Shown here: piece after piece, positions 22,513 through 33,262 of the stretch
Layout of the letters: each line of letters opens with the position of its first letter
Position numbering within the stretch: the first letter of the stretch is position 1
Position numbers and translations under genes: made by a program
Assembly (NCBI GenBank): GCA_020630015.1
Contig: JAHDCF010000007.1
Coordinates: 38,337 to 102,336, forward strand
Direction: 5' to 3'
Source: Planktomarina sp.
GTDB taxonomy: Bacteria > Pseudomonadota > Alphaproteobacteria > Rhodobacterales > Rhodobacteraceae
Length of the DNA stretch: 64,000 bases
Notes under the pieces: generated by a model
What the model saw: only the letters and a program-made list of their open reading frames with translations
Database searches by the model: none
Told to the model about the DNA's origin: nothing

Positions 22513-23901
22513 ATGATCCCTGTTCAAGGCGTTTCCGGGCTTAAGGTTCTTGTGCTTGGTATGGGGCGATCTGGATTGGTTGCGGCTAAGGCGCTTGTCG
22601 CTGGTGGTGCAGATGTGGTGTGTTGGGACGACAGTGCACCGGGTCGCGCGCGTGCAGAAGAAGAAGGATTGGTTTGCGCAGATCCTTTGAAGGGCGGTTT
22701 GACAGGTGCGGCCATGTTGATCACGTCACCGGGGATCGCGCATCTTTATCCCGCGCCACATCCAGCCATCGCAGAGGCGTTGAAGATCGGGGTGCCCGTC
22801 GACAATGACATCGGGCTGTTTTTTCGATCTTTTGCGACACGGGCTTGGGATCATTTTGATACGCCGCCTCGGGTTGTGGCTGTGACAGGATCGAACGGGA
22901 AATCGACGACCTCTGCATTGATTGATCATTTGTTACGCCATGCAGGGCACCAAAGTCAGCTTGCGGGCAATATCGGGCGTGGGGTTTTGGATTTGGATCC
23001 TGCCGAGGATGGCGATGTTGTAGTGCTAGAACTTTCTTCTTATCAGACCGAATTGGCCCGTTGCCTGACGCCTGACATAGCGGTTTTCACAAATTTGTCG
23101 CCTGATCATTTGGATCGGCATGCGGGGCCGGGTGGCTATTTTGCCGCCAAAAGACGCCTGTTCGCAGAGGGTGGACCAGATCGCGCCGTCATCGGAGTGG
23201 ATGAAATTGAAGGTCAGTTCATGGCCGGTCAACTGGCCGATAGTTTGGTTGATGACAGGGTCATCCGAATATCCGTGTCACAAAAGCCAGCCGACAGCGG
23301 GTGGTGGGTTACAGTTAAGAAGGGTTTCTTGGCTGAAACGCGCAAAGGCAAACAAGTTGCATCCATTGATCTGCGCGGCGTGGCAGGATTGCCGGGTGCA
23401 CATAACCACCAAAATGCCTGTGCGGCTTATGCAGTTCTGCGCAGTTTGCATGTCGCCCCAAAGGTGATCGAGGCGGGAATGCACAGCTTTACGGGTCTTC
23501 CACATCGCAGCCAAACAGTACGTGAATTAAATGGCGTCACTTTCGTCAACGATTCAAAGGCCACCAATGTGGACAGCGCTGCCAAGGCGTTGGGTGCCTT
23601 CAAGAATATTCGTTGGATTTGCGGCGGGTTACAAAAAGAGGGTGGCCTTTCGGGATTGGGTGATGGAACCGCCAATGTTCGCAAAGCCTATGTCATTGGC
23701 CGCGAAGCGGAAGATTTTGCCCGACAGCTTCCTATGGACAGTGCGATTTGTTCCACAATGGATGCAGCCGTGTCGCAGGCCCATGCCGACGCAGAGCCGG
23801 GGGACGTGGTCCTTTTGGCGCCCGCTGCGGCAAGTTTTGATCAGTACAACAGCTTTGAAGCGCGTGGCGACGATTTTATCGCCTTGGTAAACGCCCTTTA
23901 A
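22513..23901 (+). CDS. murD: UDP-MurNAc-L-alanine:D-glutamate ligase
   Basis: A 462-residue Mur ligase adding D-Glu as second stem residue. The N-terminal dinucleotide-like motif [15 protein letters not shown] (about 12-26) binds the uridine nucleotide, [14 protein letters not shown] (about 124-137) is the ATP loop, LELSSYQTE and [10 protein letters not shown] form the central domain, and [22 protein letters not shown] is the C-terminal D-Glu-binding region (around residues 330-352). ATG 22513 follows AAAGGCG. The stop overlaps by 4 bp the convergent flavoprotein gene, which here separates murD from ftsW. Confidence 0.96.
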   Translation: MIPVQGVSGLKVLVLGMGRSGLVAAKALVAGGADVVCWDDSAPGRARAEEEGLVCADPLKGGLTGAAMLITSPGIAHLYPAPHPAIAEALKIGVPVDNDIGLFFRSFATRAWDHFDTPPRVVAVTGSNGKSTTSALIDHLLRHAGHQSQLAGNIGRGVLDLDPAEDGDVVVLELSSYQTELARCLTPDIAVFTNLSPDHLDRHAGPGGYFAAKRRLFAEGGPDRAVIGVDEIEGQFMAGQLADSLVDDRVIRISVSQKPADSGWWVTVKKGFLAETRKGKQVASIDLRGVAGLPGAHNHQNACAAYAVLRSLHVAPKVIEAGMHSFTGLPHRSQTVRELNGVTFVNDSKATNVDSAAKALGAFKNIRWICGGLQKEGGLSGLGDGTANVRKAYVIGREAEDFARQLPMDSAICSTMDAAVSQAHADAEPGDVVLLAPAAASFDQYNSFEARGDDFIALVNAL

Positions 23902-25088
23902 AGACGGGATTTGATGGTTTGGGCGGCAACCCAGCCCGACGACCAAGCCCACTGAAAATTGTATCCCCCCAACCACCCAGTGACATCCACGCATTCACCA
24001 ATGAAAAACAGATTTGGAATGTCCCGGGATTCCATTGTTTGAGAAGAAAGCGCATCGGTGTCCACACCGCCGACCATGACTTCGGCTGTGCGATACCCTT
24101 CTGTGCCGGATGGGGTAAGTTGCCATCGGGTTAAGCGATTTGAAAGTTTGCTTAAGTTGTCAGTTGAAAAATCTGCGATCCGATCGGGAAGGGATAAATC
24201 ATCCAAAATAACTGGGATAAGCCGACTGGGCAGATATCCCGCCAAGACACCTGCGGCTGATTTGCGCGGTGTATCGCGGCGCGCAGTGGATATTATGGTT
24301 GCAATGTCAGCGGGTGCCATAAGCGAAATTTCAATGGGGTACCCTTCGGTCCAATAGCTTGATGTTTGAAGGCTTGCCGGACCAGAAAGACCCCGATGCG
24401 TAAACAGCAGCGCTTCTTCAAATTGCTTTTGGTTGGCAATCATTTTGCAGGGGGCTGAGACACCCGCAAGCGATTTGCACATCTCAAGCTTTTCGCCAGA
24501 AAAGGTGTAAGGCACCAATCCCGCACGGGTTTGTGTGACGGGAAGGCCGAATTGTTGCGCCAATCGTAATCCAAAATCCGTGGCACCCATTTTGGGTATG
24601 GGTTTTCCACCGGTTGCCACAACCAAATTGGAGGCGGTGACGCCCAATAATTTCCCATTGGAGTTCAGGGTGACCCGAAAGCCCTTTTCGATTTTTTCAA
24701 CTTTGGTGATGGCAGTATTCGTTTTGATCTGCCCACCTGACGTTTCGATGGGCCGCACAAGCATAGAAATAATGTCCTTGGCGGAATGATCGCAGAAAAG
24801 CTGACCAAGCGTTTTTTCGTGATACGGAATCTCTGATCGTGCCACCCAATCTATGAAATCCCACTGGGTGTATCGGGCCAGCGCCGATTTCGCAAAATGC
24901 GGGTTATTTGAAATGAAGTTTTCCGCGCTAGCGTAAAGATTGGTGAAATTACAGCGACCGCCACCTGAAATCCGGATCTTTTCACCGACGGCCTTGGCAT
25001 GATCAACAACCAAGCAACGTCCCGGTGTATGCGCGGCGCACATTAACCCTGCCGCACCCCCGCCCAAAATAATTGTATCAAAGTCCAT
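23898..25088 (-). CDS. NAD(P)/FAD-dependent oxidoreductase, HI0933/BaiN-like, antisense inside dcw
   Basis: A 396-residue flavoprotein. The FAD-binding motif [14 protein letters not shown] (about 5-18) is followed by [14 protein letters not shown] (about 44-57), hallmark of the HI0933-like family, and a C-terminal [22 protein letters not shown]-contact segment (around 370-388). Function is poorly defined: relatives include BaiN, a bile-acid reductase, but most are unassigned. The chosen start is ATG 25088, directly before the first beta strand; the upstream in-frame extension is not family-like. It runs opposite to all dcw genes, between murD and ftsW. The 124 bp upstream of its start therefore likely carries divergent promoters for it and ftsW. 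Confidence 0.88.
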   Translation of the reverse strand: MDFDTIILGGGAAGLMCAAHTPGRCLVVDHAKAVGEKIRISGGGRCNFTNLYASAENFISNNPHFAKSALARYTQWDFIDWVARSEIPYHEKTLGQLFCDHSAKDIISMLVRPIETSGGQIKTNTAITKVEKIEKGFRVTLNSNGKLLGVTASNLVVATGGKPIPKMGATDFGLRLAQQFGLPVTQTRAGLVPYTFSGEKLEMCKSLAGVSAPCKMIANQKQFEEALLFTHRGLSGPASLQTSSYWTEGYPIEISLMAPADIATIISTARRDTPRKSAAGVLAGYLPSRLIPVILDDLSLPDRIADFSTDNLSKLSNRLTRWQLTPSGTEGYRTAEVMVGGVDTDALSSQTMESRDIPNLFFIGECVDVTGWLGGYNFQWAWSSGWVAAQTIKSRL

Positions 25089-25212
25089 ATCGTGGCGGTT
25101 TGGCCGCTTTTGCCCGAAAGGCAAGGGTAAACAGACTGGAAACGTCAAAAAAAGTTTGATATACCATCTCTTAAGCACCCGAAAATGGGGCAGTAGAACA
25201 GGCATTTTCACG

Positions 25213-26376
25213 ATGGCCGATTTGGCATTCGCCCACCCGGATGAGGTGGAACGTGACGCGATTATACCGCGCTGGTGGCGTACAGTGGATCACTGGACGT
25301 TGATGAGCGTTCTTTGTCTTTTTGCTTTGGGAATGATCCTTGCGATGGCGGCTTCGCCACCCTTGGCCGCGAAAAATGGGTTGCCAGCTTTTCACTATGT
25401 GGAACGTCAAGCAATATTTGGTGGTGCGGCCTTGGTCGTGATGTTTCTAACCTCCATGATGGATCCGCGATCAGTCAGGCGTTGGGCAACCATAGGGTTT
25501 GTTTTCAGCTTGGCGGCTGTGATCCTGTTACCAGTTTTTGGCACAGATTTCGGCAAAGGTGCGACGCGTTGGTATTCTTTGGGGTTTGCTTCCGTGCAAC
25601 CGTCAGAGTTTTTGAAGCCTGCTTTTGTTGTTTTCGCTGCTTGGATGTTGTCAACAATACAAGATCCCAAAGCCCCGCCGGGCCGCGTTATTTCGTTCGT
25701 TTTGGCGGTTTGTATCGCTGGCATGTTGGCATTGCAGCCTGATTTTGGTCAGGCGGCGCTTGTTATGTTCGGTTGGGGCGTCATGTATTTTGCGGCTGGT
25801 GCGCCTTTGATTTTATTGTTGGCCATGGCAGGTGCGGCCGTGTTTGCAGGTACAATCGCCTATAACAATTCTGAACACTTTGCGCGACGCATTGATGGCT
25901 TCCTAAGTTCTGATGTCGATCCCACAACCCAGCTTGGGTATGCGGCAAACGCCATCCGCGAAGGCGGCATGTTTGGGGTTGGTGTCGGGAATGGCACGGT
26001 CAAAATGTCCCTGCCGGATGCCCACACAGATTTTATCATTGCCGTTGCTGCCGAAGAATATGGCATGGTGATGGTTCTTTTGATTGTCGGCCTTTACGCC
26101 GCAATTGTATTGCGGACCATTCTACGCCTCACGCATGAGCGTGATCTTTTTGTACGATTGGCATGCACTGGATTGGTGGCTGTGTTCGGTGTGCAAGCAA
26201 TGATCAATATGGGTGTTGCTGTGAGATTGTTGCCTGCCAAGGGTATGACGTTGCCATTCGTAAGCTATGGTGGATCCTCTTTGATTGCTGGGGGATTGGC
26301 GGTTGGGATGATCTTGGCGTTTTCAAGAACACGCAATCAAACGGGGCTGATCAAACGGCCGTCACGGGGGATCTAG
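25213..26376 (+). CDS. ftsW: Septal peptidoglycan glycosyltransferase FtsW
   Basis: A 387-residue SEDS-family polymerase with about ten hydrophobic helices; it polymerises lipid II at the septum with FtsI. Landmarks are FGKGATRWYSLGFASVQPSE (about 108-127), the large periplasmic loop with DVDPTTQLGYAANAIREGG, GNGTVKMSLPDAHTDFI with the putative catalytic Asp region, and KGMTLPFVSYGGSSLIAGG near the C terminus. ATG 25213 (MADLAFAHPDEVERD) is taken; an in-frame start at 25156 would overlap the divergent promoter area. It is immediately followed by murG (stop and start adjacent). Confidence 0.96.
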   Translation: MADLAFAHPDEVERDAIIPRWWRTVDHWTLMSVLCLFALGMILAMAASPPLAAKNGLPAFHYVERQAIFGGAALVVMFLTSMMDPRSVRRWATIGFVFSLAAVILLPVFGTDFGKGATRWYSLGFASVQPSEFLKPAFVVFAAWMLSTIQDPKAPPGRVISFVLAVCIAGMLALQPDFGQAALVMFGWGVMYFAAGAPLILLLAMAGAAVFAGTIAYNNSEHFARRIDGFLSSDVDPTTQLGYAANAIREGGMFGVGVGNGTVKMSLPDAHTDFIIAVAAEEYGMVMVLLIVGLYAAIVLRTILRLTHERDLFVRLACTGLVAVFGVQAMINMGVAVRLLPAKGMTLPFVSYGGSSLIAGGLAVGMILAFSRTRNQTGLIKRPSRGI

Positions 26377-27468
26377 ATGTCAAAGCCATTGTTGGTATTG
26401 GCCGCAGGCGGTACGGGTGGGCATATGTTCCCGGCCCAAGCGTTGGCTGAACATATGTTGCAAAAGGGGTGGCGCGTGAAGCTGTCCACCGATGATCGGG
26501 GTGCCCGATATACAGGTGGGTTTCCATCAGAAGTTGATATTGAGGTTGTTCCCTCAGCCACATTCGCCCATGGCGGCCTGAAAAATAAGCTGAAAGTACC
26601 TTTTCGCATTTGGTCTGGTTGGCGTACCGCACGCAAAAAGATGGTGGCAGATCGCCCCGCCGCGGTGGTTGGTTTTGGTGGATACCCCGCCATTCCAGCA
26701 ATGATGGCGGCCAACAGTCTAGGTTTGCCGCGCATGATTCATGAGCAAAACGGTGTTTTGGGGCGCGTGAACCAAATTTTTGCCAAACGCGTTAACAAGG
26801 TCGCCTGCGGAACTTGGCCAACAGAATTACCTGATGGCGTTGAAGGTGTGCCCGTTGGAAATCCCGTACGCCAAGCGATTTTGGAAAAACATGGTGTGGA
26901 TTATATTCCACCCGGCGATTATCCAATGTCGATCCTCGTGTTGGGCGGCAGCCAAGGGGCAACCATCCTATCAAAAGTGGTGCCAGCCGCACTTGCACAA
27001 TTGCCAGAAGGACTACGCGATCAGCTTAGGGTTTCCCATCAAGCTCGCGCCGAAGATCTGGATGATGTTGTTTTGCAATACGAAAACGCGGGCATTCGTG
27101 CTGTGGTGGAGCCATTTTTTGATGATGTTCCTCAGCGATTGGGTGAAGCACAGCTTTTGATCAGCCGATCAGGGGCATCCACTGTCGCGGACTGTACTGT
27201 GATTGGTAGACCAGCAATTTTTGTTCCTTTGGCCGCCGCAATCCGAGATGAACAAACCGCCAATGCGCGGGAATTGGTAAATGCACAGGCGGCAATTCTG
27301 CTGTCAGAGGGGGATTTCACCCCCGAAAACTTGGCTGCAGAAGTGCAAGGCGTATTAACCCATGGTGATATTGCGGCAAAAATGGCCGCGGCGGCTTTAC
27401 AATGCGCGCGTCCCAATGCAACTGCCGATCTGGCTGCATTGGTCGAAGAGATTTCCGGAGTTTCCTAA
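26377..27468 (+). CDS. murG: UDP-GlcNAc:lipid I N-acetylglucosaminyltransferase MurG
   Basis: A 363-residue peripheral membrane GT-B glycosyltransferase that makes lipid II from lipid I. The N-terminal [17 protein letters not shown] (about 9-25) is the conserved glycine-rich loop, [20 protein letters not shown] lies near 122-141, [12 protein letters not shown] starts the C-terminal domain, and [20 protein letters not shown] provides the UDP-GlcNAc site with the invariant Glu position replaced by Asp-Cys (ADC versus the usual AE). This last difference deserves an alignment but is likely neutral. ATG follows the ftsW TAG directly. Confidence 0.96.
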   Translation: MSKPLLVLAAGGTGGHMFPAQALAEHMLQKGWRVKLSTDDRGARYTGGFPSEVDIEVVPSATFAHGGLKNKLKVPFRIWSGWRTARKKMVADRPAAVVGFGGYPAIPAMMAANSLGLPRMIHEQNGVLGRVNQIFAKRVNKVACGTWPTELPDGVEGVPVGNPVRQAILEKHGVDYIPPGDYPMSILVLGGSQGATILSKVVPAALAQLPEGLRDQLRVSHQARAEDLDDVVLQYENAGIRAVVEPFFDDVPQRLGEAQLLISRSGASTVADCTVIGRPAIFVPLAAAIRDEQTANARELVNAQAAILLSEGDFTPENLAAEVQGVLTHGDIAAKMAAAALQCARPNATADLAALVEEISGVS

Positions 27469-27471
27469 AAC

Positions 27472-28863
27472 ATGTCCCCCGTAACCAAATTGCCCGGTGA
27501 TATTGGGTCCATTCATTTTGTCGGTATCGGCGGTATCGGAATGTCCGGTATTGCGGAGGTTCTTTTGGACCAAGGATACACTGTTCAAGGATCTGATTTG
27601 AAAGGAACAAAAATCACGGCGCGCTTGGCCGAATTGGGCGCAAAGATTTTTGAAGGACAACGGGCAGAAAACCTTGCTGGTGCAGAAGTGGTTGTAATTT
27701 CATCCGCCATTAAACCCGGTAATCCTGAGTTGGACGAAGCCCGCCGAATGGGTCTTCCCGTCGTGCGTCGGGCCGAAATGTTGGCTGAATTGATGCGCTT
27801 GAAGTCCAATATAGCTGTTGCTGGAACTCATGGCAAAACGACAACCACAACCATGGTTGCAACCCTTTTGCATGCGGGTGGTCTTGACCCCACTGTTGTG
27901 AATGGTGGGATAATTCATGCCTTTGAATCCAACGCCCGGACTGGGGCAGGGGAATGGATGGTTGTCGAAGCAGATGAAAGTGATGGCACTTTCAATCGCC
28001 TTCCCGCAACCATCGCAATTGTAACAAATATCGATCCTGAGCACATGGAGCATTGGGGGGATTTTGATGCGCTACGCCAAGGGTTTTTGGATTTTGTGTC
28101 CAACATTCCTTTTTATGGATTGGCCGTCTGCAATACCGATCACCCAGAAGTGCAGTCATTGGTTGGCAAGATCACTGACCGCCGTGTTGTGACATATGGA
28201 TTTAATACGCAAGCGGATGTGCGCGGCACAAACCTTACCTACAAAAAAGGGCGCGCCTATTTCGATATCGCTTTGGCAAACGGTGATGTCATCACCGATT
28301 GTGTCCTGCCGATGCCTGGTGATCATAATGTCTCTAATGCGTTGGCGGCCGTTGCTGTGTCTTTGCATCTTGGATTGACCTACGATGCGGTGCGTTCCGC
28401 GCTGGAGGGATTTCGGGGGGTGAACCGACGTTTCACACGCGTTGGAGAGGTGGGCGGTATAACAATCATTGATGATTATGCCCATCATCCCGTTGAAATC
28501 ACAGCAGTTTTACATGCCGCGCGCAAAGCCACCGATGGTCGAGTGATTGCCGTGCATCAACCGCATCGTTATTCACGCCTTTCGGATTTGTTTGAAGAAT
28601 TCTGCGGATGTTTTAATGATGCTGATATTGTGGGGATCACAGATATCTTCGCCGCAGGGGAAGCGCCCATCGAAGGCGCAGACAGAGAAAGCTTGGTCGC
28701 AGGCTTGACGGGTCATGGTCATCGCTCTGCGATGTCAGTACCCGATGAAGCGGCATTAGAGCAATTTGTCCGCGATCATTGCAAGGCTGGTGATATGCTG
28801 GTTTGTCTTGGGGCCGGAACGATTTCCGCTTGGGCAAATGGATTGCCCGATAAGCTAAGCTAA
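27472..28863 (+). CDS. murC: UDP-N-acetylmuramate:L-alanine ligase
   Basis: A 463-residue Mur ligase that adds the first stem residue, L-Ala. [18 protein letters not shown] (about 13-30) is the UDP-binding motif, [18 protein letters not shown] (about 117-134) the ATP loop, [11 protein letters not shown] the metal-binding segment, and [10 protein letters not shown] the C-terminal Mur ligase signature. Length equals the usual 460-490 residues. It lies 3 bp after murG; the 78 bp before murB carry no obvious terminator, so transcription probably continues. Confidence 0.97.
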   Translation: MSPVTKLPGDIGSIHFVGIGGIGMSGIAEVLLDQGYTVQGSDLKGTKITARLAELGAKIFEGQRAENLAGAEVVVISSAIKPGNPELDEARRMGLPVVRRAEMLAELMRLKSNIAVAGTHGKTTTTTMVATLLHAGGLDPTVVNGGIIHAFESNARTGAGEWMVVEADESDGTFNRLPATIAIVTNIDPEHMEHWGDFDALRQGFLDFVSNIPFYGLAVCNTDHPEVQSLVGKITDRRVVTYGFNTQADVRGTNLTYKKGRAYFDIALANGDVITDCVLPMPGDHNVSNALAAVAVSLHLGLTYDAVRSALEGFRGVNRRFTRVGEVGGITIIDDYAHHPVEITAVLHAARKATDGRVIAVHQPHRYSRLSDLFEEFCGCFNDADIVGITDIFAAGEAPIEGADRESLVAGLTGHGHRSAMSVPDEAALEQFVRDHCKAGDMLVCLGAGTISAWANGLPDKLS

Positions 28864-28941
28864 TCAGGCTTCCCGCGCGTTTGACACCACGCATGCATTT
28901 GTATCTATGAAGCAAGGCTTTTACATGGGGCTTGTTAAGCA

Positions 28942-29874
28942 ATGACCATAATACCAACATCACGAGGCAAACTGACGGAAAACCGGCCTTTGGCGGATTT
29001 GACATGGTTGCGCGTTGGTGGCCCCGCTGATTGGTTTTTCCAACCTGCGGATTTGGATGACTTGTCAGAGTTTTTAAAGAAACTGCCCGCAGGGATTTCG
29101 ATCTTTCCAATGGGTGTTGGTTCGAACTTGATTGTTCGGGATGGGGGCCTAAAGGCAGTTGTGATCCGGCTTGGACGTGGATTCAATGGCATTGAAATAG
29201 ACGGAGATTTCGTCACATGTGGTGCCGGCTTGCTGGGTGCACATGCCGCCCGGAAGGCCGCTGATGCGGGTCTTGATCTAACGTTCTTACGCACCATTCC
29301 TGGCAGCGTTGGTGGGGCTGCACGAATGAATGCAGGGTGTTACGGCACCTACACCGCAGATGTATTTCATAAGGCAACGGCCGTAACGCGCGCGGGGGAT
29401 GTTGTTGAGTTGACAGCGAATGATATGGGTTTTGCATATCGTCAAACCGACTTGCCTGAAGATTTGGTGATCACAAACGTGACTTTCAAAGCCCCCTTTG
29501 GTGATCCGGCAGATTTGCATCAACGAATGGAAGATCAACTGAAAAAACGGGATGAAACGCAGCCGACAAAAGATCGTACAGCGGGATCTACGTTCCGGAA
29601 TCCAGCTGGATTTTCTTCAACGGGTCGCAAAGATGACACACATGAATTGAAGGCCTGGAAGGTCATCGATGACGCAGGATGTAGGGGTTTGACCTTGGGT
29701 GGGGCCCAGATGTCGCCCAAACATAGCAACTTTTTGATCAATATGGGTGACGCATCTGCAGCAGATCTGGAAGGATTGGGCGAGTTGGTGCGAAAAAAGG
29801 TTTACGAAAACAGCAAGATAGACCTAATATGGGAAGTGATGAGGGTCGGAGAACCGGCCCCGCTCAAAAAATAG
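28942..29874 (+). CDS. murB: UDP-N-acetylenolpyruvoylglucosamine reductase
   Basis: A 310-residue FAD enzyme that reduces enolpyruvyl-UDP-GlcNAc to UDP-MurNAc with [25 protein letters not shown] (about 56-75) binds [20 protein letters not shown] (about 120-136) is the conserved PGSxGG motif with active-site region, and [12 protein letters not shown] holds the catalytic Ser; the late Glu lies in [13 protein letters not shown]. Type I (E. coli) inserts are absent, so this is the shorter type IIa form usual in alphaproteobacteria. ATG 28942 opens [20 protein letters not shown]. Confidence 0.96.
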   Translation: MTIIPTSRGKLTENRPLADLTWLRVGGPADWFFQPADLDDLSEFLKKLPAGISIFPMGVGSNLIVRDGGLKAVVIRLGRGFNGIEIDGDFVTCGAGLLGAHAARKAADAGLDLTFLRTIPGSVGGAARMNAGCYGTYTADVFHKATAVTRAGDVVELTANDMGFAYRQTDLPEDLVITNVTFKAPFGDPADLHQRMEDQLKKRDETQPTKDRTAGSTFRNPAGFSSTGRKDDTHELKAWKVIDDAGCRGLTLGGAQMSPKHSNFLINMGDASAADLEGLGELVRKKVYENSKIDLIWEVMRVGEPAPLKK

Positions 29875-29931
29875 CGCATAAGCGCAAATAAAATGGCCCC
29901 GGCAGAGGGCCGAAAAGAGGCGGATACAGTG

Positions 29932-30849
29932 GTGAGTTCGAGCAGGGCTTCCAAACATGTTGCCGTATTGATGGGTGGGCCTTCCGCAGAGCGGGAAGTC
30001 TCTTTGTCTACGGGGACAGAGTGCGCAAAGGCATTGCGCGATGCGGGTTTCACTGTGTCTGAAGTTGATGCCGGCCCAAATATTCTTGCAGATTTGAAAG
30101 CGCTGAATCCTGATGTGTGTTTCAACGCCCTTCATGGGCGTTGGGGTGAAGACGGATGTGTTCAGGGGATTTTGGAATGGCTTGGGATACCTTATACCCA
30201 TTCTGGTGTTCTTGCTTCTGCTCTGGCCATGGACAAACAGCGCAGCAAAGATGTTTTCCGCGCTGCGGAATTGCCCGTCGTTGACAGCAAGCTGATCGCC
30301 AAGGCCGATATTACCTCGGACCATCCATTGCAGACACCTTATGTGATCAAGCCGAACAATGAAGGATCATCCGTCGGCGTTTATTTGGTCGAAGAAACGG
30401 CCAACACGCCCCCGGTTCTTTCTGCGGAAATGCCCGACATTGTCATGGTCGAAACCTATGCCCCCGGGCGGGAAATGACGACAACAGTTTTGGGGGATAA
30501 ACCCTTAACAGTGACAGATATTTTAACCGATGCTTGGTATGATTTTGATGCTAAGTACAAAGAAGGCGGGTCACGTCACGTTGTGCCCGCTGACATTCCG
30601 GAACAGATATTTGACACGTGCATGGAATATGCCTTGCGGGCTCACACGGCCCTTGGGTGCCGTGGAATGTCACGAACCGATTTTCGGTGGGATGAAGAAC
30701 GCGGTGTCGATGGTCTTATAATTCTTGAGACCAATACCCAACCGGGTATGACGCCGACGTCTTTGTCACCCGAACAAGCGGCGGAAGTAGGGATATCTTT
30801 CCCTGAGCTTTGCGCATGGTTGGTGGAGGATGCGTCATGCAACAGGTAG
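29932..30849 (+). CDS. ddl: D-alanine:D-alanine ligase
   Basis: A 305-residue ATP-grasp enzyme supplying D-Ala-D-Ala to MurF. KHVAVLMGGPSAEREVSLST opens the N-terminal domain (about 7-26), VFNALHGRWGEDGCVQG-like sequence (read CFNALHGRWGEDG) is the D-Ala1 site, IKPNNEGSSVGVYLV binds ATP, and ILETNTQPGMTPTSL supplies metal ligands. GTG 29932 is preferred: GAGGCGG lies about 10 bp before it. An in-frame ATG at 29893 has no ribosome-binding site, and GTG 29929 is equally near. It overlaps ftsQ by 13 bp. Confidence 0.95.
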   Translation: MSSSRASKHVAVLMGGPSAEREVSLSTGTECAKALRDAGFTVSEVDAGPNILADLKALNPDVCFNALHGRWGEDGCVQGILEWLGIPYTHSGVLASALAMDKQRSKDVFRAAELPVVDSKLIAKADITSDHPLQTPYVIKPNNEGSSVGVYLVEETANTPPVLSAEMPDIVMVETYAPGREMTTTVLGDKPLTVTDILTDAWYDFDAKYKEGGSRHVVPADIPEQIFDTCMEYALRAHTALGCRGMSRTDFRWDEERGVDGLIILETNTQPGMTPTSLSPEQAAEVGISFPELCAWLVEDASCNR

Positions 30850-31754
30850 ACCCTATTCGCACGCTGCAGGCCAAATATGCCGATGCGAAGCCGATGTCTT
30901 ATGATCCTTCTCCGACGCGCATGGAATATCGCGCTCAACGGCTTTGGTTATCGCCATTTTTCAGGGCTTTGGTCCGCAAAGGTATTCCTGCGTTTGCAAT
31001 TGCGTTTTTCGGACTGCAATATTTTATGGACAGCGGAAACCGCCAATCAATTAACACCGCCATGATGACGGCGGCCCAAACAGTTCAAAATCGCCCAGAA
31101 TATATGATCAGCAGCATCGATATTCATGGGGCCAGTGCCGAATTGGCAGTTGAGCTGGAAGCGGAATTAAAAGTCGATTTTCCCGCTAGCACATATGACA
31201 TTGATCTTGATGCGGTTCGTGCGGATTTGGAAGATCTTCCCGGTGTGGATGCCGCCGTATTGCGTGTAAAACCGGGTGGGGCATTGGATGTCACGGTGAC
31301 AGAAGTTCCCGCGGTGGCGCTTTGGCGAACAATGGATGGTTTGAAGATGCTGTCTGGTGACGGTGTTGAATTGCGTTCGGTGACAGCCCGACGTGATTAT
31401 CCTGACCTGCCCTTGATTGCAGGTGATGGTGCACAAAATTTGGTGCCCGAAGCGTTAGAACTTTTTGCTGAAGCGACACCCATTCAAGGTGCGCTGCGCG
31501 GAATGGTGCGCGTGGGTGAACGCCGCTGGGATCTTATTTTAGCTGGTGATCAGCGTATTTCGCTTCCCGAAAAAGATCCATCCGTAGCTTTGAAACAAAT
31601 TCTGATCTTGGCGCAAACCAAAGATCTTTTGGCACGTCACATTACGGTTGTGGATTACCGTAATCCGCGTCGCCCAACCATCCGACTGGCCTCGGGGGCA
31701 ACAGAGTCAGTCCAAAACACAACACCTGCAAGTCAAACGGGGACATCACAATGA
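30837..31754 (+). CDS. ftsQ: Cell-division protein FtsQ
   Basis: A 305-residue bitopic membrane protein. A cytoplasmic tail of about 50 residues (with PSPTRMEYRAQRLW) precedes the membrane helix near 45-68 (LVRKGIPAFAIAFFGLQYFM), then a POTRA domain starts at ISSIDIHGASAELAVELEAE (about 88-107) and a beta domain follows. It binds FtsB/FtsL and recruits the septal synthases. ATG 30837 follows GGTGGAGGATG and lies inside the ddl 3' end. The C-terminal tail after about 275 is Thr/Ser/Gln-rich and probably disordered. The stop overlaps the ftsA start by ATGA. Confidence 0.93.
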   Translation: MQQVDPIRTLQAKYADAKPMSYDPSPTRMEYRAQRLWLSPFFRALVRKGIPAFAIAFFGLQYFMDSGNRQSINTAMMTAAQTVQNRPEYMISSIDIHGASAELAVELEAELKVDFPASTYDIDLDAVRADLEDLPGVDAAVLRVKPGGALDVTVTEVPAVALWRTMDGLKMLSGDGVELRSVTARRDYPDLPLIAGDGAQNLVPEALELFAEATPIQGALRGMVRVGERRWDLILAGDQRISLPEKDPSVALKQILILAQTKDLLARHITVVDYRNPRRPTIRLASGATESVQNTTPASQTGTSQ

Positions 31755-33085
31755 CCGATCCATATGAGTTACAGCGCACGTTGCGCACCATCCGCGAGGT
31801 TGCCCAACAACGCGGTGTATTGGCCGTCCTTGACATTGGAACATCCAAAATCGGGTGTTTGGTTCTGCGTCTTGATCAAGTGTATAAGGCGGATAACACA
31901 GACTTGGCTGTCCCATTTTCGCGACGCCAAGGGTTTCGCGTGATTGGGGCCGCGACAACCCGTTCACGCGGTGTGCGTTATGGCGAAATTCAAAACATGT
32001 CTGAAACCGAACGAGCCGTACGCACGGCGGTTCAAGCCGCGCAAAAAATGGCGAAAACCCGCGTGGATCAAGTGGTTGTATCATTTTCGGGTGGCACACC
32101 AAAGTCATACGGCTTGGCCGGCGAAGTTGAAGTCTTGGACCAAGTCGTTTCAGAGGCTGATCTGTCAAATGTCGTATTTGCATGCGATCACCCTCAATTA
32201 GGTCACGCACGTGAAATATTACACGCCCAGCCAGTGAATTTTGTATTGGATAATACGTCAGGTCTGACCGATCCAACGGGGCAGGCGGGGAATGTATTGG
32301 CCACTGATGTTCATCTTCTCTCTGTGGATGAAGACATTTTGCACAATATTTTTCACTGCATTGATCGCTGCGATCTGCAAATCGCTGGGGTCACGACATC
32401 TTCCTATATGTCGGCTCTGTCCTCATTGGTGGAAGACGAGCAAGAATTGGGCGCAGCTTGTATTGATTTCGGGGGCGGCAGCACCAGCATCTCAGTTTTT
32501 GTTAAAAAGCATATGATTTATTCGGATGTGGTTCGTCTTGGCGGTGATCACATCACGGGCGACATATCAATGGGTCTGCAAATTCCCATGACTTTGGCAG
32601 AACGGATCAAAACATTTTATGGCGGTGCCATAGCGACCGGAATTGATGATCGCGAAATGATCGATATCGGGGGTGACAGCGGTGATTGGGAACATGATCG
32701 CAGGCAAGTCAGCCGCGCCGAATTGATCGGCATCATCCGCCCGCGGATTGAAGAGATCCTAGAAGAGGTTCATGCGCGCCTTGGAGCCGCAGGTTTTGAT
32801 CATTTACCCAGCCGACAAGTGGTTTTGACAGGGGGGGCAAGCCAATTGCCTGGACTGGATGGAATGGCGTCACGCTTCTTAGGGCACAACGTAAGATTGG
32901 GCCGACCGATGCGCGTTCAAGGCTTGCCTCAAGCGGCGACGGGACCAGCGTTTTCGACGGCTGTGGGTCTTGCGTTGCATGCGGCGGGCGGCCAACAGGA
33001 ATGCTGGGATTTCGAAGCGCCACCAGAAGATCTTTCATCGCAACCGCTTAAACGTGCCCTTCAGTGGTTCAAAGAGAACTGGTAA
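31751..33085 (+). CDS. ftsA: Cell-division protein FtsA
   Basis: A 444-residue actin-like ATPase that tethers FtsZ to the membrane. VLAVLDIGTSKIGCLVLRL (about 23-41) is phosphate loop 1, IGAATTRSRGVRYGEI the start of the 1C domain, ACIDFGGGSTSISVF phosphate loop 2, and VVLTGGASQLPGLDGMASRF the adenosine motif. The last residues, LKRALQWFKENW, form the expected amphipathic membrane-targeting helix. ATGA overlap with ftsQ. The 177 bp to ftsZ may contain an extra ftsZ promoter, but I could not define one. Confidence 0.96.
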   Translation: MTDPYELQRTLRTIREVAQQRGVLAVLDIGTSKIGCLVLRLDQVYKADNTDLAVPFSRRQGFRVIGAATTRSRGVRYGEIQNMSETERAVRTAVQAAQKMAKTRVDQVVVSFSGGTPKSYGLAGEVEVLDQVVSEADLSNVVFACDHPQLGHAREILHAQPVNFVLDNTSGLTDPTGQAGNVLATDVHLLSVDEDILHNIFHCIDRCDLQIAGVTTSSYMSALSSLVEDEQELGAACIDFGGGSTSISVFVKKHMIYSDVVRLGGDHITGDISMGLQIPMTLAERIKTFYGGAIATGIDDREMIDIGGDSGDWEHDRRQVSRAELIGIIRPRIEEILEEVHARLGAAGFDHLPSRQVVLTGGASQLPGLDGMASRFLGHNVRLGRPMRVQGLPQAATGPAFSTAVGLALHAAGGQQECWDFEAPPEDLSSQPLKRALQWFKENW

Positions 33086-33262
33086 CCACCTCATGCTGTG
33101 TGTCATCGCCACAAATTGTGGGAAATATGGCAAAAAAGACAGTATTTTGGCATATTTGCGCTTTTTTTTGGTGACGGGCGCCCAGGAAAAGGGCTAACAT
33201 ACGACCAATATTAATGAAGGGCCGAGCAGTAACAAAGGCCCCATAACAGGCGGACGACTAAT

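Noticed and set aside
33086..33262. CtrA or MraZ sites in the ftsA-ftsZ spacer
   Set aside because: No TTAA-N7-TTAA and no TGGGN array; only a GGGCC/GGCCC pairing of uncertain meaning.
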